Assembly (NCBI GenBank): GCA_900552015.1
Contig: URXY01000028.1
Coordinates: forward strand, 1-26,171
Direction of reading: 5' to 3'
DNA length: 26,171 bases
DNA from: an uncultured Eubacteriales bacterium
GTDB lineage: Bacteria; Bacillota; Clostridia; Oscillospirales; Oscillospiraceae
Below are positions 6,000-14,320 of this stretch, piece by piece. The notes beneath the pieces are model-generated. The model was given only the letters and a program-made list of their open reading frames with translations, was not told where the DNA came from and did not search any database. Positions within the stretch are counted from its first letter, which is position 1; each line of letters starts with the position of its first letter. The translations under genes were made by a program, and so were the position numbers.

Positions 6000-6791
6000 T
6001 CATTGAGTTTGTTTGGCGGCGTTCCACAGCGCCGTGAGCTCTTCGAGCGGAACTTCGGTCATCTCGCGTCCGCGCGCGGCGACGGCTTCCTCCACCTTGC
6101 GGAAGCGGGTGATGAATTTTTCGCAGGTCTTCGTGAGCGCCGCTTCGGGGTCAACGCCGCAGAAGCGCCCGACCTTGACGGCGGCAAAGAGCACGTCGCC
6201 GAGCTCTTCTTCAAAATTCGTGCCGGTCTCGACGGCAGAGCGCAGCTCGCGCGTTTCCTCGTCGAGCTTGTCGAGCGCGCCGGAAACATCGGCGAACTCG
6301 AAGCCCGCTTTTGCGGCCTTGCTCTGCAGCTTGTCCGCCCGCCAGAGGGCTGGGAGGGAACGGGCGACGGAATCCATCGCGTCGGCGGTGGTGCGCTGGC
6401 CCTTTTCCTGCCGCTTGAGCTTGTCCCAGTTGACGAGCACCTGCTCACTGTCGTCTGCCCGCGTGCTCGAAAACACGTGCGGGTGGCGGAAGATGAGCTT
6501 GCGCACGACATGATCAGTCACGTCGTCCGTCGTGAAGCGGCCGGCTTCCTCTTCCATGTGGATGTTGAAGAGGACCTGCATCAGCATATCGCCGAGCTCC
6601 TCTTTCATCAGCTCCGGATCGTCGAGGTCAAAGGCCTCGGCGGCTTCATACGCTTCTTCAAGGAAGTTGCGGCGGTTCGACTGATGCGTTTGCTCGCGGT
6701 CCCACGGGCATCCGCCCGGCGCGCGCAGAATGCGCAGAATGTCGACAAGGTCATTATATGTGTAGATATCTTTCTCAGGATAATTTATCAT
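6000..6791 (-). CDS. mazG: Nucleoside triphosphate pyrophosphohydrolase MazG
   Basis: MazG hydrolyses (d)NTPs to monophosphate and pyrophosphate, cleaning up non-canonical nucleotides. The 263 residues contain two MazG domains. The first has GGCPWDREQTHQS (26-38) and the metal-binding EEAYE (45-49) with EELGD (64-68), then KLIFRHPHVF (98-107) and NWDKLK (121-126). The second has EELGDVLFAAVKVGRF near residue 195. It therefore resembles the E. coli-length enzyme and lacks the N-terminal tetrapyrrole-methylase-like domain fused to MazG in Bacillus YabN. GAGAGGGA precedes the ATG. Its place between the flippase and HU/rqcP is that of yabN. Confidence 0.95.
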   Translation of the reverse strand: MINYPEKDIYTYNDLVDILRILRAPGGCPWDREQTHQSNRRNFLEEAYEAAEAFDLDDPELMKEELGDMLMQVLFNIHMEEEAGRFTTDDVTDHVVRKLIFRHPHVFSSTRADDSEQVLVNWDKLKRQEKGQRTTADAMDSVARSLPALWRADKLQSKAAKAGFEFADVSGALDKLDEETRELRSAVETGTNFEEELGDVLFAAVKVGRFCGVDPEAALTKTCEKFITRFRKVEEAVAARGREMTEVPLEELTALWNAAKQTQ

Positions 6792-6826
6792 ACATTCCCT
6801 CTCATTGCAAGGTGTTTTGCGGAATT

Positions 6827-6849
6827 TCCCTGATTTTTCAGGGATTTTT
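6827..6849. other. Hairpin at the end of the flippase gene
   Basis: TCCCTGA (6827-6833) and TCAGGGA (6838-6844) form a 7-bp stem. The T5 that would make it a terminator is on the plus strand, where no gene ends; on the minus strand the hairpin is followed only by AAATTCC. It may protect or slow the message between the flippase gene and mazG. Confidence 0.35.
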
Positions 6850-8452
6850 AACGCACGTGGAGCACGCGGGCGAGTTTCTCGCCCTTGGGCAGCAGCGCGA
6901 GATCGTCGCGCGTGACGATGCGCAGGGCGAGGACAAGCGCGACATAGACGATGACCGCCAGCACGACCGCAAGGCCCACATTCACAAGCTGCGTCATGGT
7001 CGCGCCGCCGAGCGCGATATGGGCGGCGAAGAAGCGATACGAGAGCTTCGCGCAGAGTGCCATCACGAGCGACGCGATCAGGGGCTTTGCGAAGACCTTG
7101 AAGTAGTTCGGCTTATCCTCCATCGTGCGGTAGACGAAAAAGAGGTTGAGCGACGATACGATCACAAAGCACACGAGCGTGCCGAAGGGAGCGGCGTGGA
7201 TATTGATGGACGGCACGGCGGTGAGATTGTAGTTGAAGATGATCTTGACCACGCCGCCGATGAGCATTGTGAAGACCGGCACGTGTACGCGGCCGTAGGA
7301 CTGCAGGATGGAGTTTGAAATGAGCATCAGGCAGACGAACATACTTGCGATGCCGAGCACGGCTAAAAGCGAGCCGCCGAGCTCGCTGTCGTAGCGCGGG
7401 TAGCAGAGCTTCATGATGGGCTCGGCCAGCGCCCAGAGGCCAAGGCCCATGGGAAAGGCCATGAGGCCCGTGACGCGCAGCGACGAGTTGATGACGCGCG
7501 AGGTGTGCACGCGGTCGTTCCGCGCGAGGGACGCCGACACCGTCGGAATGACGGAGATGGTCAGTGCCGTCATCATCGACGACGGCAGATTGTAGAGGTT
7601 CATGCCCGAGGAGTATGTGCCGTAGAGATGGCGGGTCTCTTCGAGCGTGTAGCCCAGCGCGTTCTGGAGCTGGCCCTGCACGAGCGACGTGTCGATGAGC
7701 GTGATGATCGACACCATCGAGGCCGACAGCGTGATGGGGATGGCGATGGAGAGCAGACGCTTCAAGATCGTACCCGAGGGATCGGGCACATCCTCCGCCG
7801 CTGCGCGCGAACGGTGGCGCAGATAGTCGATGAGCATGTAGACGAGCGCGAGCACCGAGCCGACCGTCACGCCGACGATCGCCGCGGCCGCGGCGATGTA
7901 ATCGGGATAGCCGAGGCTCACGACATACATCGAAAGGCCAAGGCCGATGAAGAGCTTGCTCACCGCCTCGATGATCTGCGAGACGGCGGTCGGCGTCATG
8001 CGGAAGCTGCCCTGCGCAAAGCCACGGAACGCGGCAAGGCAGCCGACGCACACAACGCCCGGGGCGAGCGCCTTGATGCCGTAGGCGGCGTTCGGGTTAT
8101 TGAGAAGCGCCGCGCACCTCTCGTTGCCGAACCACATGATGACGAACGAGAGGATGCCGAGCGTCAAAAACGCGGCGAACGACACCTTGAGCACGCGCCG
8201 CGCCTGACGCTCGCGCCCGAGCGTCTTCGCCTCCGAGATCATCTTTGAGAGCGCCACGGGAAGCCCCGCGGTCGAGATGGTCAGAAGCACGGCATAGATG
8301 TTATAGGCGTTGTTGAAGTCGGCGTTGCCCGTTTCGCTCAGGATGTTCGCGAGCGGAATTTTGAAGAGCGCGCCGATGATCTTCACGATGACGACACCGA
8401 CGGCCAATACCGCCGCACCGCCGAAAAAGGACTGTTTCTTTTCCGTAGCCAT
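6848..8452 (-). CDS. SpoVB/YabM-like polysaccharide or lipid II flippase (MOP superfamily)
   Basis: This polytopic membrane protein of 534 residues has about 14 hydrophobic segments. It belongs to the Wzx/MurJ/SpoVB branch of the MOP exporters, which move lipid-linked sugars across the membrane. Recognisable parts are the N-terminal GGAAVLAVGVVIVKIIGALFKIPLA, AGLPVALSKMISEA (about 62-75) and FRGFAQGSFRMTPTAVSQIIEA (about 142-163). In the same place Bacillus has yabM, a SpoVB paralogue, so a role in spore cortex or cell-wall precursor export is likely but the substrate is inferred. AAAGGAAA lies about 13 bases upstream, a rather distant ribosome site. It follows the nucleoside phosphorylase gene by 39 bases. 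Confidence 0.9.
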   Translation of the reverse strand: MATEKKQSFFGGAAVLAVGVVIVKIIGALFKIPLANILSETGNADFNNAYNIYAVLLTISTAGLPVALSKMISEAKTLGRERQARRVLKVSFAAFLTLGILSFVIMWFGNERCAALLNNPNAAYGIKALAPGVVCVGCLAAFRGFAQGSFRMTPTAVSQIIEAVSKLFIGLGLSMYVVSLGYPDYIAAAAAIVGVTVGSVLALVYMLIDYLRHRSRAAAEDVPDPSGTILKRLLSIAIPITLSASMVSIITLIDTSLVQGQLQNALGYTLEETRHLYGTYSSGMNLYNLPSSMMTALTISVIPTVSASLARNDRVHTSRVINSSLRVTGLMAFPMGLGLWALAEPIMKLCYPRYDSELGGSLLAVLGIASMFVCLMLISNSILQSYGRVHVPVFTMLIGGVVKIIFNYNLTAVPSINIHAAPFGTLVCFVIVSSLNLFFVYRTMEDKPNYFKVFAKPLIASLVMALCAKLSYRFFAAHIALGGATMTQLVNVGLAVVLAVIVYVALVLALRIVTRDDLALLPKGEKLARVLHVR

Positions 8453-8491
8453 TAAAATTCGACCGTTTCCTTTTTGCTGAAATAAACTGTG

Positions 8492-9355
8492 TTACAGCCG
8501 CTCGAGGCAGCCGAGGATGAGCGAGGAGAAATGCGGGGCCGACTGCTCCGCCATCTCGTTGACCTCCTCGCCCGAGAGCGGCTGGGGGAGAACGCCCGCG
8601 GCCATGTTGGCGCAGAGCGTCACGCCGAGGATCTCATAGCCGCAGTGCGCGGCGGCGATGGCCTCCGGCACGGTGGACATGCCCACGGCGTCCGCGCCGA
8701 GCACGCGCGCGGCGCGCACCTCGGCGGGGGTTTCGAACTGCGGGCCGGGGAAGTACATGTAGACGCCCTCGCGCAGCGTGAGGTCCTGCTCCTTGGCGAC
8801 TTCCTTGGCAAGCTCGCGCAGGCGGGGGGAGTAGACATTGGACATATCGGGGAAGCGCGTGCCGAATTCCTCGATATTCGGCCCCCAGAGCGGGCCAAAG
8901 TCGAAAAGCTTGATGTGATCGGAAATGAGCATCAGATCGCCCGCGGAATACTCGGTGTTCACCGCGCCCGCGGCGTTCGTCACGATCATCGTCTTTGCGC
9001 CGAGTAAGCGGATGACGCGGCAGGCGTAGGCGGCGTCCTCCATCGTGTAGCCCTCGTAGCAGTGCATGCGGCCCTGCATGACCGCCACGCGCTTGCCGCG
9101 CAGCTCGCCGAAAACGAAGCGGCCCTCGTGTCCCGGCGCGGTGGACGCGCGGAAGTGCGGGATGTCCGCATAGCTCACGCAGGTGCGCGCCTCGACGCGG
9201 TCGCCGAGAAAGCCCAGGCCGCTGCCGAGCACCAGCAGTACCTCGGGACGGAGATCGCCGAGGTGAGACGCGATCGTATCCGCGCTCTCGCAGTAATCAT
9301 CATAGGTGAAGTGCGGCTTGACCGCGTCGGCGGTAAAAAAATCGGTTTTGTTCAT
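8492..9355 (-). CDS. punA: Purine nucleoside phosphorylase, trimeric class
   Basis: This cytoplasmic enzyme splits inosine, guanosine and deoxy forms with phosphate to base and (deoxy)ribose-1-phosphate. The 287-residue protein has the trimeric-PNP signatures: GSG (44-46), GHEG (75-78), GRMHCYEG (95-102), TNAAG (126-130), GPQFETPAE with E208, VGMSTVPE (224-231) and N250 (CANMAAG). The glutamate/asparagine pair fits 6-oxopurines. AAGGAG lies 8 bases before the start. Only 2 bases separate it from hemZ, so the two are translationally linked. In related clostridia this spot after hemZ usually holds hisS. Confidence 0.95.
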   Translation of the reverse strand: MNKTDFFTADAVKPHFTYDDYCESADTIASHLGDLRPEVLLVLGSGLGFLGDRVEARTCVSYADIPHFRASTAPGHEGRFVFGELRGKRVAVMQGRMHCYEGYTMEDAAYACRVIRLLGAKTMIVTNAAGAVNTEYSAGDLMLISDHIKLFDFGPLWGPNIEEFGTRFPDMSNVYSPRLRELAKEVAKEQDLTLREGVYMYFPGPQFETPAEVRAARVLGADAVGMSTVPEAIAAAHCGYEILGVTLCANMAAGVLPQPLSGEEVNEMAEQSAPHFSSLILGCLERL

Positions 9356-9357
9356 CG

Positions 9358-10827
9358 TTATTCTCCTTGTTCGGCGTAAAAGCGGGCGAAGTCCATCAGG
9401 TTCGCGCGGCGCTTTTCCGGCCGGTCGATGTATTCTCGAGGATACTTTGCGTTGAACGCGCGGCGGATCTGCCCGCTGCCGACCATCTTGGTCGAGCCGC
9501 CCGCGCCGAGCGAGAGGATGGAGTGCAGCTCTTCCATGATGTAGATGTTGTAGAGTCCCGTGCCGCCGGGCTTCGTCCAGCCCACATTTTCAAAGCTGCC
9601 GGACATATACTTCTGACGGTAGAGGTAATAGGGGGCAAAACCATTCTTACGCAGCGTAGGGTCGGCATAGTCCAGCATTTCGGCGACTTCCGCCGCGCCG
9701 GGGATGCGGCTTCCTTCGAGCGTGATGCGGCTGCCTTTTTTGAGCGACAGCGTGTGCACCGTGATGTTGTCCGCGCCCATCGAGATGACCTCGTCGAGAC
9801 TCCTTGCAAAGCCCTCGGGCGTGTCCTCGGGCAGGCCTGCGATGAGGTCCATGTTGACGTGCGGGAAGCCCGCGGCGCGCACCTGCTCCATCGCGCGGCG
9901 GATGTCGTCCGCCGTGTGGCGGCGGCCGATGGCCGCGAGGACGTTGTCCTCCATCGTCTGGGGGTTGATGGAAACGCGCGTGGTGTTGTGCGCGCGCAGC
10001 ACGCGCAGCTTCTCTTCGTCGATCGTATCGGGACGGCCCGCCTCGATCGTCAGCTCGGCGAGACCGTTAAAGTCAAAATTCTGCTCCAATTTCGTGAGCA
10101 GGCGGTCCATCTGGTCGGCGGTCAGCGTGGTCGGCGTGCCGCCGCCCATGTAGAACGACTTGACGTTCAGCCCCAACTCGCGCACGAGCTGTCCCGCGGC
10201 GGTGATCTCGTCGAAAAGCGCCTCTAAATACGGCTCGACGAGCGAGAACGACTTTTCGACGCTCTGCGCCACAAAGCTGCAATACGCACACCGCGTCGGG
10301 CAGAACGGGATGCCGACGTAAAGAGAGATGTCGTTCGGCTCCAGCTCCGCCGCGGCGCGGATGCCGGCGTCTGCTGCCTCGATGGCGAGGCGGGCGCGCG
10401 CGGGCGTGACGCAGTAGAGCTCCTGAAGCTCCTTTTCAGCCTTCGCTTTGCCGCCTTCGCGGATGAGGGAGAGCGCGACCTTCGCGGGCCGCACGCCGGT
10501 CAGGCTCCCCCACGCGGGGGAGATGCCGAGCAGGTCCTTCGCCGCGCCGAAAAAGCTGATGCCGACGGCGTGACGGCGCTGTCCTTCTTTTTCATACTCC
10601 GTGCCGGAGAGGGGGTAGCTGTAGCTGTGGGCGGCGGACTTGCCATCAAGGCAGAGCTCGGTCGTCACCTGTACGGTCTCCTCGTCCTCGGTGAGCGTCA
10701 CGCGCGCCCAATGCACGTCGCTTGCTTCGTCGACCTCTCCGTAGACGGGCTTTTCGCCGAGGAAGAGCGTTAAGAGGCTCTGCTCCAGCGCGTATTTTTC
10801 ATCATGCCCAATGAGCTGTACTTTCAT
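9358..10827 (-). CDS. hemZ: Coproporphyrinogen III oxidase-like radical SAM enzyme HemZ
   Basis: A 489-residue radical SAM protein of the oxygen-independent coproporphyrinogen oxidase family. The [4Fe-4S] motif C176-x3-C180-x2-C183 (CPTRCAYC) is followed by MGGGTPTTL (227-235) and a HemN-like C-terminal part. The N-terminal 160 residues, with GSLTGVRPAK (107-116), are the HemZ-specific extension that separates this clostridial/Bacillus group from HemN and HemW. No other haem gene is in the window, so the true substrate is uncertain. AAGGAC lies upstream of the ATG. It lies between the MBL-fold gene and punA with gaps of 15 and 2 bases. Confidence 0.93.
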   Translation of the reverse strand: MKVQLIGHDEKYALEQSLLTLFLGEKPVYGEVDEASDVHWARVTLTEDEETVQVTTELCLDGKSAAHSYSYPLSGTEYEKEGQRRHAVGISFFGAAKDLLGISPAWGSLTGVRPAKVALSLIREGGKAKAEKELQELYCVTPARARLAIEAADAGIRAAAELEPNDISLYVGIPFCPTRCAYCSFVAQSVEKSFSLVEPYLEALFDEITAAGQLVRELGLNVKSFYMGGGTPTTLTADQMDRLLTKLEQNFDFNGLAELTIEAGRPDTIDEEKLRVLRAHNTTRVSINPQTMEDNVLAAIGRRHTADDIRRAMEQVRAAGFPHVNMDLIAGLPEDTPEGFARSLDEVISMGADNITVHTLSLKKGSRITLEGSRIPGAAEVAEMLDYADPTLRKNGFAPYYLYRQKYMSGSFENVGWTKPGGTGLYNIYIMEELHSILSLGAGGSTKMVGSGQIRRAFNAKYPREYIDRPEKRRANLMDFARFYAEQGE

Positions 10828-10842
10828 GTGAACTGTCCTTGA

Positions 10843-11454
10843 TCACCGCAGTGCCTGGCGGATATAGGGGTTGTATTCCTGCTCGCGCGAGAGGATGGTC
10901 GCGCGCATATGGCCGGGGTAGACGGTGTATTCGCCCTTGATCTGGCCGAGGCGGCGCAGAGATCCGACCATTTGCTCGCCGTTGCCGCCGGGCAGGTCTG
11001 TGCGGCCCATGGAGCCTGCAAAGAGCGTGTCGCCGGAGAACATCGCGTCGCCGACGAGCAGCGTGACGCCGCCGAGCGTGTGGCCGGGCGTTGCCATCAC
11101 ATGGATGGTGAGCGAGCCGAGCGTGAGCGTGTCGCCCTCGCCGTAGAATTTGAGGTCGGGGATGAAGTCGGCGAGGGGATAGTGATAGATGCCCGTGGAG
11201 TGGGCGTCGGCCTCGCCAATGTAGACCTCCGCCTCGGGGATGGCTTGCTTGACGGCGGGCACGGCGAGCGTGTGGTCGCGGTGGCCGTGGGTGAGCAGGA
11301 TGTATTTGAGCGTGACGCCCTCTTCCTTGATGAGGGCAAGGAGCTTGTCGGCATTGTCACCCGGGTCGATGAGCGCGGCGAGCTTCGTTTCCTCGTCGAT
11401 GAGCAGGTAGCAGTTCGTCTGCAGAGAGCCGACGACGGTGGTGATGACTTTCAT
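10843..11454 (-). CDS. Metallo-beta-lactamase-fold hydrolase, glyoxalase II-like
   Basis: A 203-residue member of the MBL-fold superfamily binding two metal ions. All expected ligands are visible: H56-x-H58-x-D60-H61 (THGHRDH), H125 (TPGHTLGG), D142 (SGDTLF) and H182 (YPGHM); GRTDLPGG (150-157) is typical of the glyoxalase II-like group. The substrate is probably a thioester or similar ester but cannot be fixed from sequence. Start supported by AAGGGG upstream. The gene order relA-dtd-MBL-hemZ is widespread in clostridia and suggests co-expression rather than a shared pathway. Confidence 0.92.
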   Translation of the reverse strand: MKVITTVVGSLQTNCYLLIDEETKLAALIDPGDNADKLLALIKEEGVTLKYILLTHGHRDHTLAVPAVKQAIPEAEVYIGEADAHSTGIYHYPLADFIPDLKFYGEGDTLTLGSLTIHVMATPGHTLGGVTLLVGDAMFSGDTLFAGSMGRTDLPGGNGEQMVGSLRRLGQIKGEYTVYPGHMRATILSREQEYNPYIRQALR

Positions 11455-11472
11455 GTGAAAATACCCCTTTCC

Positions 11473-11937
11473 TTATTGCTTTTTGGGCGCGTCTAGATCG
11501 GCGGAATCGACGATCAGCGTGAACGGCCCGTCATTGAGGGACTCGACCTCCATGTGCGCGCCGAACTCGCCGGTCTCCACATGGTAGCCCTTCTCGCGGC
11601 AGATGTCCACAAATTTTTCGTACATCGGGACGGCGATCTCCGGCCGTGCCGCGCTTAAAAATTCGGGACGGCGGCCCTTGCGGCAGTTGCCGTAGAGCGT
11701 GAACTGCGAGACGACCAGAAGCTCGCCGCCGACATCGTCGAGCGAGAGGTTTATTTTGTCGTTCTCGTCTTCAAAAATGCGCAGCGAGCAGAGCTTGTCC
11801 GCCATCTTGCGGCATTTTTCTTCCGTGTCGTCGGGCGCGACGCCCAGCAGGATCAGAAAGCCCCTGCCAATCTTGCCCTTGAGGGTCCCGTCGATCGTGA
11901 CGGAGGCGTGTTTTACTTTGGTCAATACTGCTCGCAT
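11473..11937 (-). CDS. dtd: D-aminoacyl-tRNA deacylase
   Basis: This proofreading enzyme hydrolyses D-amino acids (and glycine from tRNA-Ala) mischarged on tRNA. The family motifs are both present: SQFTLYG (77-83) with the catalytic-site T80, and the Gly-cisPro motif in NDGPFT (135-140), where phenylalanine replaces the more common valine. KGRRPEF (87-93) is close to the usual KGxRPSF. The length of 154 residues is normal. AAAGGAG precedes the ATG. It lies 43 bases after relA and 18 bases before the MBL-fold gene. Confidence 0.97.
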   Translation of the reverse strand: MRAVLTKVKHASVTIDGTLKGKIGRGFLILLGVAPDDTEEKCRKMADKLCSLRIFEDENDKINLSLDDVGGELLVVSQFTLYGNCRKGRRPEFLSAARPEIAVPMYEKFVDICREKGYHVETGEFGAHMEVESLNDGPFTLIVDSADLDAPKKQ

Positions 11938-11980
11938 GGTGATTCTCCTTTTTGTCCCCGTGGAAGGGGGGAAGATGTTG

Positions 11981-14305
11981 TTATCCGGCGGGACGATCTA
12001 CCTTCATCACGCCGCTGATCTGGTGCAGGCGGCGCATGACGGCGGCGAGGTGCTGCGCGTCGGAAATGAAGATATTGAGATGGATGACCGCGAAACCGTC
12101 GGAGGTCGTGGTCGCGTTGATGGACGCCACGCGCGTCTGCGAGGACGAGAGCGCGGCGGAAACGTCGAGCACGAGGTCGAGGCGGTCCTTGGCGTAAATA
12201 TCGAGCGCGGTCTGGTAGGATTCCTTGACATCCGTGCCCCAGCTGACCTTGATCCAGCGGCCGCGCTCCTCGGGCTTGCGGCGCTCGGGCGCGGCGTTGG
12301 GACAGTCGCAGCGGTGGACGGACACGCCGTAGCCGCGTGTGATGAAGCCGACGATCTCATCGCCGGGGACGGGCGTGCAGCACTTGGAGAATTTGACAAG
12401 GCAGTTCGAAAGTCCCTCGACCACGATGCCCTGCTCGCTCTTCGTGCGCTTGGGGATGGCCGGGCGCGTCGCGCTGGAGTTGTCGACCGGCACGGTGGCG
12501 TCGCGCTCTTCCTTGCGCTGCTTTTCAAGTTTGACGATCTCGTCGTGGATGCGGTTGACAGCCTTCTGCGCGGAGAAGCCGCCGTAGCCGATGGCGGCGT
12601 ACATCTCGTCCATCGAGCCGAACGAGGTCTTTTTGAGCAGCGCTGCCTCAAGATCGGTGCCGAGCACTTCGTTCATCGGGATGCCGAGATGCTTGAGCTC
12701 GGCTTCAAACGAGATGCGGCCGTTGATGATATTCTCTTCGCGGCGCTCCTTTTTGAACCACTGGCGGATCTTGCTGCGCGCCTCGCTGGATTTGGCGATC
12801 TTCAGCCAGTCGCGGCTGGGGCCGTGCGCGCTCTTCGAGGTCAGAATTTCGACGATATCGCCGTTTTTGAGCTGATAGTCGAGCGGGGCGATGCGCCCGT
12901 TGACCTTCGCGCCCGTCATGCGGTTGCCGATGGCGGAATGGATGGAGTAGGCAAAGTCGATGGGCGTCGCACCGGCGGGAAGGTTCGTCACGTCGCCGCG
13001 CGGGGAAAAAACGAAGACCTCGTCGGCGAACATATCGACTTTGAGCGTGTGGACGAACTCCTCGGCGTCGGTGTTCTCCTGATTTTCGAGAAGACGGCGC
13101 ACCCATTCGTAGTTGTGCTCGTTGGCGCTGCCGTTGATGCCCTGCTTGTATTTCCAGTGTGCTGCGACGCCGTATTCGGCGATCTCGTGCATCTCCTCGG
13201 TGCGGATCTGCACTTCGAACGGGATGCCGTCCGCGCCGATGACGGTGGTGTGGAGAGACTGGTACATATTCGGCTTGGGCGTGCCGATATAGTCCTTGAA
13301 GCGGCCGAGCACGGGCCGGTAAAGGTCGTGGATGATGCCGAGCACGTTGTAGCAGTCGGCCACGGTGTCGACGATGACGCGGAAGGCGAAGAGGTCGAGC
13401 ACCTCATCCATCGTCTTGTTCTGCGCGTACATCTTGCGGTATATGCTGTAGGGGTGCTTCATGCGCCCGTAGACCTTGAGATAGGGGACGTGCTGCTCTT
13501 TCAATCGCGTTTCGATCTGCTCCTGCACGCGCTCCATGAAGGCCTCGTGCTCGGACTGCTTGGCCTCGAGCGAGCGGGTGATCTCCTCGTAGCCGACGGG
13601 GTCGAGGTACTTGAGCGACAGGTCTTCGAGCTCCCACTTGATGCGCTGCATACCGAGGCGGTGGGCGATGGGCGCGTAAATTTCCATCGTTTCGAGCGAC
13701 TTCTGCCGCTGCTTTTCCGCTGTCTGATACTCCATGGTGCGCATGTTGTGCGTGCGGTCGGCTAGCTTGATGAGGATGACGCGGATGTCCTTGGCCATGG
13801 CCATGAGCATCTTGCGCAGGTTCTCCATCTGCTCTTCTTCCTTGCTGGCGTACTGCACGCGCGTGAGCTTGGAGACGCCCTCGACAAGGTCTGCGACCGC
13901 GGGAGAGAACTCCTTGGCGATCTCGGCGTAGGTCGCGTCGGTATCCTCGATGCAGTCGTGCATGAGGGCGGCCTCGATGGACTCGGAGTCGAGCCGCAAT
14001 TCCTCGGCGATGATCTGCGCGACAGCGAGGGGGTGGGTGATAAACGGCGTGCCGTCCTTGCGTAGCTGGCCGCAGTGGTGATCCTTGGCATAGTGGTAGG
14101 CCTTGTCGATCTGCGCAAAGTCCGCGCCGGGATTGTAGTCGCGGATGGTCTTGACGAGATGGTCGTACATCCCGCTCACGAGCGCTTCATGCTCGGGCGA
14201 GAGGGGCGGACGTTCCTTCACGGTCTCCTTTTCCTTCGCGGCGGGGACGCTCGGCTGCGCCGATGCGGTATTCTCTTTTTTAGTGGTCATGGTATCCTGA
14301 GTCAT
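11981..14305 (-). CDS. relA: Bifunctional (p)ppGpp synthetase/hydrolase RelA/SpoT
   Basis: This is the stringent-response enzyme that makes and degrades (p)ppGpp. The 774 residues carry all four standard parts. The HD hydrolase has HHCGQLRKDGTPFITHP (76-92), H116-D117 in MHDCIEDT and DRTHNMRT (183-190), so hydrolysis should be active. The synthetase has RMKHPYSIYRKM (281-292), FRVIVDT and GTPKPNMYQSLHT (341-353). The TGS domain follows (FSPRGDVTNLPAGATPIDFAY). A zinc-finger-like and an ACT domain close the protein near residues 650-774. AAAGGAG is 11 bases from the ATG at 14305; the ATG at 14290 (AGGATACC before it) is an alternative. It lies 15 bases after recJ. Confidence 0.97.
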   Translation of the reverse strand: MTQDTMTTKKENTASAQPSVPAAKEKETVKERPPLSPEHEALVSGMYDHLVKTIRDYNPGADFAQIDKAYHYAKDHHCGQLRKDGTPFITHPLAVAQIIAEELRLDSESIEAALMHDCIEDTDATYAEIAKEFSPAVADLVEGVSKLTRVQYASKEEEQMENLRKMLMAMAKDIRVILIKLADRTHNMRTMEYQTAEKQRQKSLETMEIYAPIAHRLGMQRIKWELEDLSLKYLDPVGYEEITRSLEAKQSEHEAFMERVQEQIETRLKEQHVPYLKVYGRMKHPYSIYRKMYAQNKTMDEVLDLFAFRVIVDTVADCYNVLGIIHDLYRPVLGRFKDYIGTPKPNMYQSLHTTVIGADGIPFEVQIRTEEMHEIAEYGVAAHWKYKQGINGSANEHNYEWVRRLLENQENTDAEEFVHTLKVDMFADEVFVFSPRGDVTNLPAGATPIDFAYSIHSAIGNRMTGAKVNGRIAPLDYQLKNGDIVEILTSKSAHGPSRDWLKIAKSSEARSKIRQWFKKERREENIINGRISFEAELKHLGIPMNEVLGTDLEAALLKKTSFGSMDEMYAAIGYGGFSAQKAVNRIHDEIVKLEKQRKEERDATVPVDNSSATRPAIPKRTKSEQGIVVEGLSNCLVKFSKCCTPVPGDEIVGFITRGYGVSVHRCDCPNAAPERRKPEERGRWIKVSWGTDVKESYQTALDIYAKDRLDLVLDVSAALSSSQTRVASINATTTSDGFAVIHLNIFISDAQHLAAVMRRLHQISGVMKVDRPAG

Positions 14306-14320
14306 ATCGGGTCGTCTCCT

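Noticed and set aside
6827..6849. Plus-strand terminator between mazG and the flippase gene
   Set aside because: No plus-strand gene lies upstream, and the T5 overlaps the flippase stop codon region; kept only as a hairpin of unknown role.
11699..13765. Plus-strand open frame of 688 codons opposite relA
   Set aside because: It is fully antisense to a complete, motif-bearing relA. Its composition (His/Arg/Asp/Val-rich) is that of a GC-rich frame shadow, and no ribosome site or family motif is present.
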